Below, piece by piece: positions 49,401-62,700 of a DNA stretch of 64,000 nucleotides. The notes beneath the pieces were generated by a model. It was not told where the DNA came from. It was given only the letters and a program-made list of their open reading frames with translations, and made no database searches. Numbering within the stretch: the stretch's first letter is position 1; each line of letters begins with the position of its first letter. The stretch is from Sitta carolinensis (taxonomy: Eukaryota; Chordata; Aves; Passeriformes; Sittidae): NCBI GenBank assembly GCA_032173965.1, contig JAVUNC010000019.1, positions 9,101,234 to 9,165,233 of the forward strand, given 5' to 3'. The position numbers were made by a program, and so were the translations under genes.

Positions 49401-50488
49401 ATATTTTCCTGATTGTTTGTAACTTTTAACTAGAGCAGTTGCTTTATTGTCTTTTTCATCATAACAGAAAGCTCTTTATAATTTTTGCATGAGTGAAAAC
49501 AACTTTTGCTTAGGGTTATGAGTTGGGCATTAAAATATCTTTCAAGAGCAATACCAAACAGGAATCCATCCACATATATGGCCCACTTTACAAATGAAGG
49601 AACTAAGACCAAAACGGTAAGATCATTTCTCCATAATGAAAACAAGGAAAACCTCTAGTTTCAGCTAGTTTCTTACCAAATTTTTAACTTGTATATGTGA
49701 ATATGAACTATAAGGTTAGTTTGAATTACTTTTTTGAACAGTATTATAGATTGTTACACCTAATTTCATAGATATGGATTGACACAAAGATGTTATTTAA
49801 TCAAAATAAAGTGAAATTTTAGTATTTCCTAAAAATACCTAACCCTATATAATAGATAAACAATTTTGATGGTGCAAGCCACTTTTAAATTGCTTTCTTT
49901 AAATCTCTTTCATTTTTTCTTTTTGACTTTGTTCACTAACACTACAAAAAAGATAATAATTATCACAGAATCTTTTACACCATGAAAACATTTAGAGAGT
50001 TGAGATTTTGAGTACATTTTTGAACAATGACCACTGAAAAGAGCTGCAGTCTGTGATGGTGCTGGTGAACAGTGAGAAAAATAGGTCTTGCCTTTCCTGT
50101 GTCTCTCAGATGACTGAATTTGGGAACAATTAATTCAGAGAGGAGGCTGGATTGAAAGTGAGCCTCAGATAGTCATTGTTCCCATGAAACAGTGTTTTTC
50201 ACAAGCACAAAACATGCTGAGTCTCAGAAACATTTCCTGTTTTATAAAACTCTACTGCTACTTCCCATCAACTTCTAATTGTGGGTGATAAAACCTCGAG
50301 CTCCTCACAAAGCCCAGAAGTTCCACTGCTGCTTCCATTCAAATCTACAGCTGTGGCTAAAGTTCCAGGAATACAGAGATTAGCAAAGCTCAGCTGAGGT
50401 GATGGCATTTTATATCATGTGAAAGAACACAGAGCATTGTATTGGCAATGAAGCTCACACTGCATAGTGTTCCTTTAAATATACCTAT
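46426..50488. other. Unrecognised non-coding sequence
   Basis: T16 lies at 47603-47618 and A13 at about 47747. Nothing else identified; short frames have no recognisable content. Confidence 0.5.

Positions 50489-50553
<65 letters not shown>
50489..50553. repeat. (ATCT)n microsatellite
   Basis: About 16 uninterrupted ATCT units. Long pure tetranucleotide arrays of this kind are usually polymorphic. Confidence 0.95.
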
Positions 50554-51174
50554 ACATCTCTCTTATTCTGCTACATAAGGTACTATGAAACACCTAGGAA
50601 TAATTAACCAAAGAAAAGAACTGTTTTCTTTATGGGCTTAATAACCTGTTAATAATTTTTGTGCTTAATAATAGATTTTTAACAACAAAAAATGGCTTTG
50701 AAATATGATTAGAATTATCTAGTGCTCACAGTACTCTGAATATAGAAATTCTATAAACTGCAGTAGGATCATTTAGCATTTAGATGGCTACTTAAGCTTA
50801 TACACCAAAGCCTGGAAGTAAAGGGAGCTTTCCTACATTTTTCTTTTTTTTCTTTTCTTTTCTTTTAAAATATACATCTTGAACCACATATTTAAAACAA
50901 TCAGAAGCTTCTAGTTCATCTGTGTAAATTCATGAATGAACTATGGACTCTCACTGTCTTCCCTGATTACTTCCAACACGATTTTTATTTCTGGTTATAC
51001 AGAGGTACAGAATCCATATTTCTCCTTCTGGCTTAAACCCAAAATACTTACCACTTACTGCCATTACTAAGGAGAATAAAGATAACTGAAAATGCTTATA
51101 AACAAATAAACTTTAGGCATTATTTAACAAAAATTCATTTCAAAACATAAATAATCTCATATAAGTACCACTGA
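50554..51174. other. Unrecognised non-coding sequence
   Basis: A pyrimidine tract with TTTTC units lies at 50840-50868. No gene or known repeat. Confidence 0.5.
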
Positions 51175-51225
51175 ATTCAAAGGGCATTTTCTATTGACCT
51201 TAGTGGGGGTTGCACCTGGTTTTGA
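51175..51225. repeat. Possible ancient amniote repeat fragment
   Basis: TATTGACCTTAGTGGGGGTTGCACCTGG resembles the TTGACTTCAATGGGAGTTGCACCTG motif of old dispersed amniote repeats. Very short, so weak. Confidence 0.3.
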
Positions 51226-51477
51226 ATATAAAACGAGAAGCACTGACAGCAATGGAAATGACTCATTGAAGTGTGACACTGCAAATCATAAGGAAAAGTT
51301 AAAGCTGATAATGGAAACAGAGGATGCCAGACAGAGCTTCCTGTGATGCAGAGAGAGTTCACAGCTCCCTATTGAGATGCATCACACAGACAGGAATCAT
51401 GTGAAGGCCATTATGTTAATTCTGAACTGTTGTTCAGTAGTGGTTATTTAGAGGATCTCAGCATAGAATTAAAAATA

Positions 51478-51522
51478 AAACAAAAACCAAAACAAACAAA
51501 ACCAAAAAACAAACAAACAAAA
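51478..51522. repeat. A-rich (AAAC)n tract
   Basis: Interspersed AAAAC, AAAACC and AAAC units. A second, smaller AAAC array lies at 53504-53527. Confidence 0.85.
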
Positions 51523-54500
51523 GAGTAGTGAACACAAAGGAAAGGCTGTAAAGTGTGGAGAAAATGTTCACTTGCCAGTAAATGGCTAAAGGTTATCAGG
51601 GCTCATGAATATCTAAGGAAATAAACTAACTCAGATCACCACCCTTAAAATAATTTTTATAATTAACATTTCCTAAGAAATAAAGGGGCGGAAAAAAAAG
51701 TTAATACAAATCCCTACAATTAGGAAGGTAGTTTAAATATTTCATTTTTACCTGCACTAAAGATTTAAACTTTTTCTAGCCTGATTTCTTGCAAACAGAT
51801 CCCTGAATTTTAAGATACATCTGTAACATCCACTTAACCCAGTGACCTTATTAATGAAAAACTGGCTTGTTAAAAAGTATCCAAAAAGCTCTGCTCCTTT
51901 CAGTTCAAGGAAAGCACACCAAGAGGATCAAACATTGTACAAATGCTACCTTGAGCTGGACAAGAGTTTACTCTTTTGGCCATAGCTATTCTTCAATCCA
52001 ATTAGTACAAGCATTTTCCAAATAAATAGCACTTGCTTCCCTAAAGACCTGCTGAAAATATTTTTATCCAGTATTTTCAAAATTTCCTTTGTACTTGAGA
52101 GACTTTAAAGTGTGTAAGCCAGAATTGTCGAGTGTAGCCTCTTCCATTAACTTATGAGGAAAATTTCTCTTTTCCAGCTTCTATGCTTTAATATTATCTA
52201 GAAGTTTGAGGAAAGAACTGAGACCAACAAAGAAAGTTGATGAACTGGTGTATAATTTCATATATCTTCTTAAATACAATTTTTCATTTTTCAGGCTACT
52301 CACTATATCCTGTTTACCTCTTATATCACCATTTATATAAAGCAGGAAATCCTTTAAAATTAAAAATTCTGCCAAGTAACTGCTGCTATATTCTAATGTT
52401 ATCTGAAGATAAAATTCGTTAATGTTTGTGGTTTTTTGCCTGTGAAAGTGGTCTCAAAAATGAGCTAAAGATTTTTATTTTTTTTTAATGGATTACACAC
52501 ACCATAGATATTTTGACTTCTAAAAGAATGAAAGAAAGAAAATAAAATATAAGAGTACAAAGAAATATCATTTAGCCAGTTACTACAACATCCCAAAAAT
52601 AAAATTGGTAACTAAAATACAGGACTTGTTTCTTTTTCTGTTCAAGTTTCTACAGTTTGAGAATCCTGAGTCATTCACATATTAATATTCTCACATGAAA
52701 ATGAGTATTAAAAATTGGTGCACTTTGTGCTCAATAAAAGAAATGGAGACATCTAGCTGAAGAAGTAATTAAGATGTAGGCATTCACCTGCCTACATTTC
52801 TTCTGGATTTATATTCAGCATATACCAAAGACACTATTTTTGCTTAAATCATCACAATAAAACTGTGCCCCCACAGGAAGCACACAAATATAACACAGAA
52901 ATCAAAGACTAATTCAAGAAGGTTTGCCTGCAGAACTCAGATTACTGTCTATGCTGCTGAAGAAAGAGCAGTTGGGAACAGTCTAGATAACATCAGAAAA
53001 TTTGCCAGACTGCACTGACAGGTGTCAGCATTGCTATTTTTACCCTTTTTTAAAATCTAGCAGCCCCTTTAGAGACAATACAACAGAACAGTAATTATTA
53101 TTATTTTTAAGTTTAATGCTTAGATAATAAAACATATCTGTTGGATTTTACCATATTATTTTATATGATGATACCAGGCATTGGTACTGAAGAGGATCTT
53201 GTGATTTCAACTGACCTATAATCGCATAACCTTCCTATTTCAACATCTATGATGTGCTTTGCTTTTGGCTTTGTCCTCCAGGTTTAACTGTGGAGTTAAT
53301 TTTAATTGACTTCATAATTAAATTCCTATTTGAATATCGACAGTTCCAACTTTTATACATTTCAGGTTTGCTTCATAAAAATATTTCAGCTCCAGGAGAC
53401 CAGGCTGCTTTTAGGGTGACCAGAGTAAGAATGTCTCAGTCCAGTTACAGTGCAAGTTATGCATATATGTACCACAAGAAAATGTGTTGCACTATTTTTT
53501 CACAAAACAAACAAACAAACAAAAAAATCATAAAGTGCTTTCATTTCCAACACTAATTTATGAATGTGTGGGGTATTTTAGAAAAGCTCCTTCAGACAGA
53601 GCATTTCCAATAAATTAAGCCTTCTATTTTTGAACAAGTGTTTAAGTAATTTCAGTGACTTTCCTAAACAAATCAAATTAAAAAGTTACATAATTGATTC
53701 TTTTACTTTTCTTTTCTTGAAGAATGAAAATAACTTGGTCAATTTATCAGGGAAAAAAACCACTTTCAATTGTTTTTGCTGAGTAACTCTGGTCATGTCA
53801 CATGCCTATCAATTGTCATGCATTCAGCTTTCCCTTTTTTCCAGAGAATCTCTCATTTGATCACAGCATCACTTCGGAACACTGCTAGTATGCAGCAGAA
53901 ATTAAGGGAATTATTTTTATTCCATCCCATGATTTTCTAAAAACCTACGCTAATAGATTCTAATGCAACTCTCCTCACACTCACTTGTGAAAAGCAAGTT
54001 TACCAGGAGGAACCCCTGCCAGACTTTCCTGAGGCACAGAGCATTCCTCCCTAACAGTTCTTCCACACAGTGATCAACAATCTTGCTGCTTGGACACTGG
54101 TGGATGTGTCCAACCGATTTTGGATTTCTCATTACACTGTGCACTGTGTCTGCATTGGCAACTGATTGCCCCACTTCACTGAGGGCAACATGTGACTCGG
54201 TGGCCTTTAAAAATCACAAGTTTCTCTTTATATAACTCTATTAGCATTGTAAACACTTCTGGAAGGTGTGCTGTAAAACCAACACACTTGCCACCCTTGA
54301 ATAATTTCAAGCTCAGTAGGACTGCATTTATTTCTGTTTCTATTGCCACTTCTGCATTTCCAGGTTTCATACCAGTGAAGAAATGTGATTGAAATGCATA
54401 AATTTGGGTCCTCATTTTCTGCTGAGGTATCACACCCTTAGATTAAATATTCTTTCATAGATTTCTAGGTCAGAAATTTTTTTCCACTGTAGCTTCTGAC

Positions 54501-55599
54501 ATGGAATTATCTGTAATGGCTAAAATCTGATAAAGCTCATTTATAGCTTTTCTCAGCCAAGTGATTACAGATCTGCCTCAGGTAATTTACCATGTTTAAT
54601 AGCCTGCATTCTCAGTCTTCTGTGAATGCTCAGGCTTGGCTAGTAAGATAAACAAAAAACAGACCTCTTTCAGCTACCTCACTAACATATCAGAAAAACA
54701 ACCTGGTAATGCTCTAATTTAACACTTTTTTCCCAGGTCTGACCATCTGCAAATAATTGCAAATACCCTAAACAAAACTTCTTATATACCGTTCTTGAGT
54801 TTCCATATGCCAGAGAACGTTTTACCTTGCCAGTTACTCTTTCATCTTCCAGCCTCCAAAACATTCAGCAGTCAAACAGTACAACCAAGACTTTCCATGC
54901 ATCTTCAACAACAGAAAAACATTATTACAGATATTCAAACACTGTATCTCATTTATAGCATCGAGTCTTTCTCAAAACTTTACCTCCTCAAACCCATTGC
55001 ACTTCTGCAGCAGGTGTTGAGATTTTCAAGGTACTGCTAAAGCCATAAAAAGGTTATTTCACTCCTCACAATGTCCCCCCAAAAGTACAGGTTCTATCAT
55101 AATGTTATTTAAATTTTTTAATTATACACAAAAGGTATTATATTTTAGGTATATCTTCACACACACAGAAGAAATGACCGCATTTCATAATCTGCTTCAA
55201 TATTCAGCCCATTTTGCCTATGACAACAAATCTATGATGTTTGTTTAGCATTTTTAAACATTTCAGTCTGTTCTCTGTGTTTACTTGGGGCTTGATTTTA
55301 TTACTAAATTGATAGTGCATGAAGTAAAATCTATTATATCTGCAATAGTGAGTGCATTGTAAATATGGAACAAAAAGGAAGAAGAGACGGGGATGATCTA
55401 CCTGCTACATGTGTTATATGGCTGTAAAAATTACAGGCCTTGACCCTTCTATGATTTTGGCTCCTTCTCATGCCAGGTTTCTGCCAGCAGAAATATATTG
55501 GCACAGGGAAATATTTGTGTTCAGTTGAAGGAAGCTCTGCAATTCACAAAATAATATAACCAGACAGTCAAGCCAGATAAACACTCAGAGAACTTTTTG
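51523..55599. other. Unrecognised non-coding sequence
   Basis: Minus-strand frames at 54176-54433 (85 codons) and 53950-54174 (74 codons) adjoin in different frames but show no family I know. Nothing else identified apart from short A/T runs and the small AAAC array at 53504-53527. Confidence 0.45.
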
Positions 55600-55984
55600 A
55601 AGACACTGGATGGTTGAGAGAAGTGGGACTTTTGAGCCTGGAGAAGAGGAGGTTCTAAGATGATCCTGCTGAGGCCTTCCAGGACCTCAAGGGGGACTGC
55701 AAGAGAGCTGGAGAGGGATTTTCTACAAGGGGGAAAGGCTTTAAACTGAGAGGGTAGGCTTAGCTTAGATATTAGGAAGGAATTCTTTACCATGAGAGTG
55801 GGGAGGCAATGGAACTGGTTTTCCAGAGAAGTCATGGCTGTGCCATCCCTGGAAGTGTTCTAGGTCAGGCTGCTGGGCTCTGAGCAAGCCAGTTGAGTGG
55901 AAGGTGTCCTTGCCCACAGCAGGGGAGTTGGACCTGGATGATCTGAGGTCTCTTCTGACCCAAACCATTCTATAATTCTATGAA
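55600..55984 (+). mobile_element. CR1 LINE 3' end, 5'-truncated
   Basis: The characteristic CR1 3' blocks appear in order on the plus strand: GAGCCTGGAGAAGAGGAGG (about 55636), AGATATTAGGAAGGAATTCT (about 55768), CATGAGAGTGGGGAGGCAATGGAAC (about 55792) and GTGCCATCCCTGGAAG. GTTGGACCTGGATGATCTGA follows (about 55927), then the terminal ATTCTATAATTCTATGA near 55968-55984. Only the non-coding 3' portion is present, as usual for 5'-truncated CR1 insertions. Open frames over it are accidental. Confidence 0.93.
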
Positions 55985-56034
55985 TTTCTAAAAGAGATCT
56001 CACCTATAGAACCAGGTGCCACTCTGATAGGAGG

Positions 56035-56530
56035 ATATAAAGCCCTTAGAGAGCATCCAAAGGAGGGCCATGGAGGTGGGGAAGGGCCTTGAGGGGAAGC
56101 CACGTGAGAAGCAGCTGGGATGAATGGCTCTGTTCAGCCTGAAGAGGAGGAGACAGAGGGAAAACCTTATCATGGTCCTGAAGCTGTTCATGAGAGGAAG
56201 CAGAGGGGCAGGCATTGATTTCTGCTCTGTGGTACCCAGCGACAGGACCCAAGGGAATGGCCTGGAGTTGTGTCAGGAGAGGTTTAGTTGGATATTAGGA
56301 AAATGTTCTTCACCCAGGGGGTGGCTGGGCACTGAACAGGCTCCCCAGGGCAGGGGTCTCAGCACCAGCCTGGCAGAGCTCGAGAAGCATCGGGACAACA
56401 ACTCAGGCACATGACTGTGTGTCAAAATCACACGTGTGAGATTTGGGTTGTCCTGTGCAAGGCCAGAAGCTGGACTCTATGATCCCTGTGTGTCTCATTC
56501 AGCTTGGGATGCTCGGTGATTCCATGGGAC
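56035..56530 (+). mobile_element. Second CR1 LINE 3' end, same orientation
   Basis: Blocks include GAGCATCCAAAGGAGGGCCATGG (about 56051), CTTGAGGGGAAGCCACGTGAGAAGCAGCTGGG, GCCTGAAGAGGAGGAGAC, GTTGGATATTAGGAAAATGTTCTTCACC and GGTTGTCCTGTGCAAGGCCAG. The tail follows as GGACTCTATGATCCCTGTG and then GGTGATTCCATG near 56515-56527. The tail type differs from that of the copy just upstream, so these are two insertions of different subfamilies rather than a duplication. The same tail type occurs on the tRNA-Ile SINE at 42982-43102. Confidence 0.92.
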
Positions 56531-56829
56531 ATATGAGAACTAACATCATGCATCTGGGAAAAACTCTATCTTCCTATAGAGATGGCATTTATCAGAGCTC
56601 ATTCAGAAGAAATTGTGTCACTGTTAAGGACAGAATTTCATTGCCTATTTTAAACTAGACAATAAATTTATTAAACAGTTGAGATTTTCATATGTTCAAA
56701 GGCCACCTCTGATTTAATATTGTATTGCTTCATTAAAATCAATAGATCCATGCCAATTGATATAAGCTAAGAATGCATTAATTTTAATTGATATTATACT
56801 GGGGAGGTCTAAGATTAATTGTTTTTCAA
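56531..56829. other. Unrecognised spacer
   Basis: AT-rich sequence between the second CR1 and the ATT microsatellite. Nothing recognised. Confidence 0.5.
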
Positions 56830-56848
56830 AATTATTATATTATTATTA

Positions 56849-56914
<66 letters not shown>
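56830..56914. repeat. (ATT)n microsatellite
   Basis: About 25 ATT units, with two interruptions of the ATAT type in the first 25 bases and a long pure array after that. The poly-Leu and poly-Tyr frames over it are artefacts. Confidence 0.95.
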
Positions 56915-56917
<3 letters not shown>

Positions 56918-58918
56918 ATTATTTATTTGAGATCAGAATCAGACTCTTCTATATTTTTGGATTATTCTGTGGGGAGGACATTTTTTTTGAAAACCTATAG
57001 CAAGTGCCATCAGAAGTTTAGTTCTATTAGAAATTCATTCCACTTGTTTGGTTAAAAATGTTCATAATTCGATTTGTAGCGAACAAAATGTGATTATTTA
57101 CATCAGATTTACTGTTGGGTTAACATCAGACAGACCTTGGTCTTATGCATATTATTGCTAAGTAATGAATATTGTCTGGTAAAATTTAATGATCTCAATT
57201 TTATGAGGCTTTCAACAGATAATATCATGAGCTGCAAAACTGAAATAGATTCATCATCACATGAAAATATTATCTATGTCAGCTTCCCAATTGTGCCTTT
57301 TTCATTTTTAATGTTAGCCAGCAAAACTATATTTGCTTCAAGAATAAACCATACAATTCATGAACTTACATCTCAGAAGTTAAAACTTTCATGAGTAAAT
57401 CCATAGCTGAAAACTGAGGGTGTCTTAAAAGTGGTGATTCACAGCCCTTATAATCCTCAGTGATTTAGACATAAAGTTATGGACAACCTTAATAGCCAAG
57501 AGTCTCCATGATCAAGATCTAACATTTATTTGTACATGTTTCGCCTCTCGTTGCTAGGAAGATGTTAACATTTTTATTTAATAGTCTACATCATCCCAGG
57601 ATGTAATTAAAATAGTCTATTTTATTACATGCAGCAATACCAGTCAGCATGACATTCACAAATTAATTTCTTTCAAAACTTTCTCATTCTACAACAGAAG
57701 AAGAACCTTCTGACCAATTTAATATTTGCAGAAAGCCACTGGGGATCTGATGAGTCACCATGACATCAAGTGCAGAAACTGCATCCACCTCACCTTGCCC
57801 ACATCATTTGACAGCTGCACCATTCCCACTGCTCTGTTTCCAGGAGCTGCTTGTGCAGGGATCTCAACTGGCTAAAGCTTGGTCAAACACAGCAGGAAAC
57901 ACGGATGCATCATCGAGATGTTTTTCCCTTAAGCCTTTCATCCATTTACCAATATATGATGGTGGCATCCATCAGTTTTAAAGAATTAAAAAAAAAATTA
58001 AAATAAATATGTATTGTTTTTTACTCAAGTGAAAGAAGTATTCAGTGAGAAACCAGAAAAGTAAAAAGCAAACTCTCAACAATTTCTTGATTTCGACATG
58101 GTTTGTGTAAGATCATAAAACTTTGGACATTGCCTTACATCAACCATTAAGTACAGCTGGGGTTTGTTTTTTTTTTTACTACCATCATTGCAAATAAAAG
58201 AAGAATAAGCTTCAAAATTTAGCAATAAATACTGAATAAGAGAGGTGGACTTGCAGTTGCAACAGTACCTTTGTTCTGTATCTACAGTGAGAAGGAGATA
58301 AGGGATCATAGGGTAACTAATTAAAATAAACATAGCTTATGAACTACAAGGGAGAAAAAAAATCAAATTATGCAGAACATCCACAGTAGTCTAAGATATA
58401 TAATTAGATATGCAATTGCTAAAACCATAATACTGAAAATTTTTAGAATTTGTGATATATGGTAGGAACTATTTTTAATGCTCTCCAAACTTTAAATGTA
58501 GACCAAGAAGATAGCAAGAGGTGCAAGTGTAGTATATTCAGAACACTAATGCCAAGGGTCCATTAAATAATATAAAGTGTGCAGTAAAGTAGCTGCATAT
58601 AACATATATCTTTTTTTAGTTTATACATAAGAGCTGTTCACATTTTTCTAAGTAATAAGCTTTATTATTTTTTTCCAGATAAGGTAACCATGAATTTATG
58701 ATCCAATTATACACACTATTTAATATCTACAAAGTTATTAGGGTTAGTTACCACTCTATCTGGTATATAAGGAATTAATCTGGTCTGGCTGTTGTCTTTG
58801 AGAATTAAGTTCCACCGATGAAAAAAAAATTAAAAAAAAAATCTAAATGTTTTTACTTGATATTTTAGAAGTCTTATAAAAATAGTAAGCAGCTAGTTAA
58901 CCTTTGAATATCAGTCAT
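56915..58918. other. Unrecognised non-coding sequence
   Basis: No exon or repeat family recognised. Short A/T runs lie at 58166-58177 and 58823-58841. Confidence 0.5.
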
Positions 58919-58956
58919 GCATTTTCAGAAAAGCATTTTCGGAAAAGCATTTTCAA
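58919..58956 (+). repeat. 14-bp tandem repeat, nearly three copies
   Basis: The unit GCATTTTCAGAAAA occurs at 58919, with one change (CGG for CAG) at 58933, and as a partial copy at 58947. Confidence 0.85.
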
Positions 58957-59733
58957 GAATGTCTGCGTTTGTAGAAAAATTTGTTAGCCCTCTAATCAAT
59001 TAAACTGCCACATTTCATTTTGACAATTCACCTGCATCAGGAAGCAAAATGCATGCCTACACTCTTTGAATCCACTTCCAGAAACCTAAGCAATGGATGG
59101 AAAAAAGGCTTGTGCCATTTCTCTATTTTATGTGTCTGAGCTTAAGCCATGGTCTTTATCTTATGCTTTTATTTTTCTCTTTGTTTCTCTGCAAATTTGT
59201 TTGCATTTGATTTGTACGAAAATACAGGGGAAAAAAGTTCTGCCTTAGTTCTTGCCCAGTGTTATAGCCAGATGTCCTTTAAGATATTTTGGATAAGAAC
59301 TTTTGTACATTTAATATTACTTTATGATTATTAAAACAATTTTTAGACAGGAAAATACTTATTTTTTCCATCCATGTAACAACTACACAGCACTGCCCTA
59401 GTATACAATGTTGCAACGGAACAAGAATTTAGAAAGAGAAAAGAAAAAAATGCCTCTGCTTTCCAGCGCCATTCAGGTACAGGGTTTCCTAAAAAGCAGA
59501 CTAAATTGCAGAAGTTGTTATAACTTCAAGAAATATCACAACACTGATGAAGTGGAAGAGAATAACTGACAGATGCTTTGTGTGAAGTCAATCTGAATGA
59601 GAAGCAAGGCTGATCTGAAAGAAGCAGCAAATGCAAAGCAGAAAATACACCATTCATCCTTAATATTCTCCTTGAAGGATGGATACATTAAGAATGGTTG
59701 CCTGATCAGAAATACGGAATTTTTTTGTACTAC
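58957..59733. other. Unrecognised non-coding sequence
   Basis: Nothing recognised on either strand. Confidence 0.5.
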
Positions 59734-59753
59734 TTTTTTTTTTTTTTTTTTTT
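59734..59753. repeat. T20 homopolymer
   Basis: A run of about 20 T inside an 81-codon chance frame. Confidence 0.9.
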
Positions 59754-62700
59754 CAAAGAGAAAGACAACCGCAACTAAAAGCGAATTTTTAAACCATCTT
59801 TCTGCAAAATGTAAGCTGTGCAGCTACAGGCAAAAGTATTGATGAAATATTGCATTGGTCAGCTGCACTCTATGCTTGTACAAATATTTGCTTATTTAAA
59901 GTGAGTTGATATTGGTAATTTTAACACAACTGGAGTTGAATTACCCCCTTTTACCCCCTGAACTCTGCTTTATAAGGTAGTATGTTTAAAAGTAAGAACT
60001 ATGTAAATTTCTGACCACAAAAAATAAACCCAGGCATAGAAATACTATAACTGTACATGGGAAATTTTTTCTATGCATCATGATGACAACCCCGTTTCCA
60101 CCAATTCATTTAGACAATATATTGAAAATATTAAAAGTTATGTAGAACCTTGTTGCAGTTTGTGCATCTTTAGAGAGTAAAGTATCTATGTTCTGATGAA
60201 AAAGTTTAAACTGATGTGCAAAATCATGCAGAGCTCCTTAAATGTCATTTCACTGAACTTCAGATATACTGTAAACACAGAGATAGAAGCTAAATACCAA
60301 ATTCATATGTAAGAGAAATGCTGCTAGGATAATCTTTCACTTTTGGCTTCTACAATCCCCAAACCAAGACGGCATCATCAAGGTGACATCTAAATTTTAT
60401 TGCAATACCAAGACTAAGATTTACAAATATATATTTCAAAGACAACCACACTTTGTGAATTTAAATTTTTGATATCTGCCAGAACAAAGAATCTAACAGT
60501 ACTGCTCTGAAAATTTAGCAACTGCTAGAGCAGAAATATGATTCTCTTCAATACACTGTGCAGGCAAGCAACAAGCTGAAACAACACGATTAGGAGACAA
60601 TGCACCACAGCTGCAAACAAGCTTGAGTAAACCATTATCTATTTGCTCAGCTGCCTCTATATTCCCTTACTAAATAGGCCCATATTACTAATTAGGTGCA
60701 TATTTATGCACATGTACATCACTTAACTCTCTTAAGGATAATGTATTAATTTTCTTTGTAAGACTTGAAATCCTGCAGGTTGTGTCACTGAGGCCAGGAG
60801 ACCAATTTAACCAACAAGGCTTCTCCAGTCCCTATAGCACAATTTATTAATCTACAGAAAAGATAGCACAGCAGTTCACACCGAGATTGGAGATGATGTG
60901 ATTTTGTCTATCATGTGAATATCATTTAAGGTTGCAAATATATTTAAGATAGTAGAACTTTGCCTCGAACTGCAAAAAAGTTTTGCTTAGAGACACAAAC
61001 CAGAAAACTAACGAATACAAGCACATGATAACCATAAACTTCTGCTCTACTGACAAGATGAGCTTTCTGCATCGAATTGCTGTCCTAATACCAGCTGCTC
61101 ATTTCTTCTGCCTTTCAAGCTCCTGTCTTGACTACATACATGAATGTCATCCAGAATTGCAGAGAAGGCATTGTATTGCTGGCTGTTCTTTCCATGAGTG
61201 CTTACAAGACTAAATTTTCTGAGTGGAAATTACTTTTTTGAATCGATACTAGCCCTGTTTGCCAAGTACTTAAAGGAAACATACTCCCATGGCATTCATA
61301 GAGTATGGTAAATTACAAAAGCATTTTTGTCACAAATTCTCCTTTAAATGCTACAGGGTTTTATTCTTTTAGAAGATTCTCTAATGTTTGTTGGTTTGGA
61401 CCAAACCTAGGTATCTGTCTCTTCAGCTCTGAGATGAACTTGATGTTCCTAGCTTTCTTTTTAAGTTAGCACAAGTTTGATGTAGACTTAAGAACAGGCT
61501 CAGACAGGATCAGTTTTTAGTAACATTTATATTGAGTATTTTGGTAGTTCTTTAGTTAAAGTAAAAAGAACTTTTTTTAACCTGTAAATAAGAAGATAAG
61601 TCAAAGCAAAACAGATTTGAAGGCAAATTAGCAACAGAAGTCCCCAAGTTCAACTTAGCTGAATATCTTGTCCACAGTTTGAATTAAAGCAAATTATGCA
61701 TAGCTACCAAATGGCCCTGTACATGTTTAGGGGAACACTTGCTCCTGCTTTAGGAGACACAGTTTTTGTGTTACTACCATGCTGAACAGAAGCTGGACAA
61801 ATATATAATACCTCTATGTATTTAAAATTTTCAGAACCTCACAAAACCCAGCAGTTCAGCTAAAATGAGCTTGTTAAGATTTCTATTTGTTCTGTGCCCA
61901 TTTTTTTCAGCTACTTCAGGCAGATGGGCATTGGCACTGGTGTCTGTAGATTAGGGCAGTTGGACTTTCAGTGGATCACAGAGCAAAGTAGAACAGCTGG
62001 GCTGCCATTTGATGAGTCAAAAAATGTGTGAAAAATTATTACAGAAACAGGACTCTAACTCTACATATGCTGAACCATCCACATTTATGGAGTTTCTCCA
62101 GCTTGTAACCCAAGTAATCTGATTTTCTTTTTGAAAAGTGTGTTCATAACTATTATATTTGCAAAATTATTTCTATGAATCTGAGCTCTTGTAAGTCACT
62201 GGACCTATTTCCATTGATTCAATAGTCTGAGTTATACTGATGATGAACACTTACTATAGTTTTAGACAAAACCCCAAATAGTCAAGGTTATACTTGTAGA
62301 TGTTCTTTTTAACATGGAAAAATATCAGATGAGTTGAGATTTTTACCCACAAGGAGTATGAAATTTTAGAAAATTAAAATCGATACATTAACAAACCATT
62401 CATATTTGTATTCTGCATTCAACAAATAATTAATTTCTCAATTTTTGTACAAAGTCCGTTGCAAGGATTGTGAGTCTACTTTCAAGTTTTAAAAGTTCCT
62501 TTATCAGTGTGCTGTGTTGTCTCTCTATACAATATTCCAGGGGTGTGTAACTTCTGGAACTCCATGAGTGGGAAACACCCCAGTGAGGGGTAAGGACCAT
62601 TCACACACGCAGAAGAGTTAATTACTGTGACAAATCAAAATATGCAATTTGAAACCAGGCAAAGGATGGGAAAAGTGAACAAAGCACAACAGAGAGGAGA

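Noticed and set aside
50489..50553. CRISPR-like or satellite array
   Set aside because: A simple tetranucleotide run with no spacers; nothing in the window has repeat-spacer structure.
53950..54433. Two adjoining minus-strand frames that might be a frameshifted pseudogene
   Set aside because: The reading frames differ and neither part resembles a protein I know. A parent gene would have to be found by search before calling it a pseudogene.
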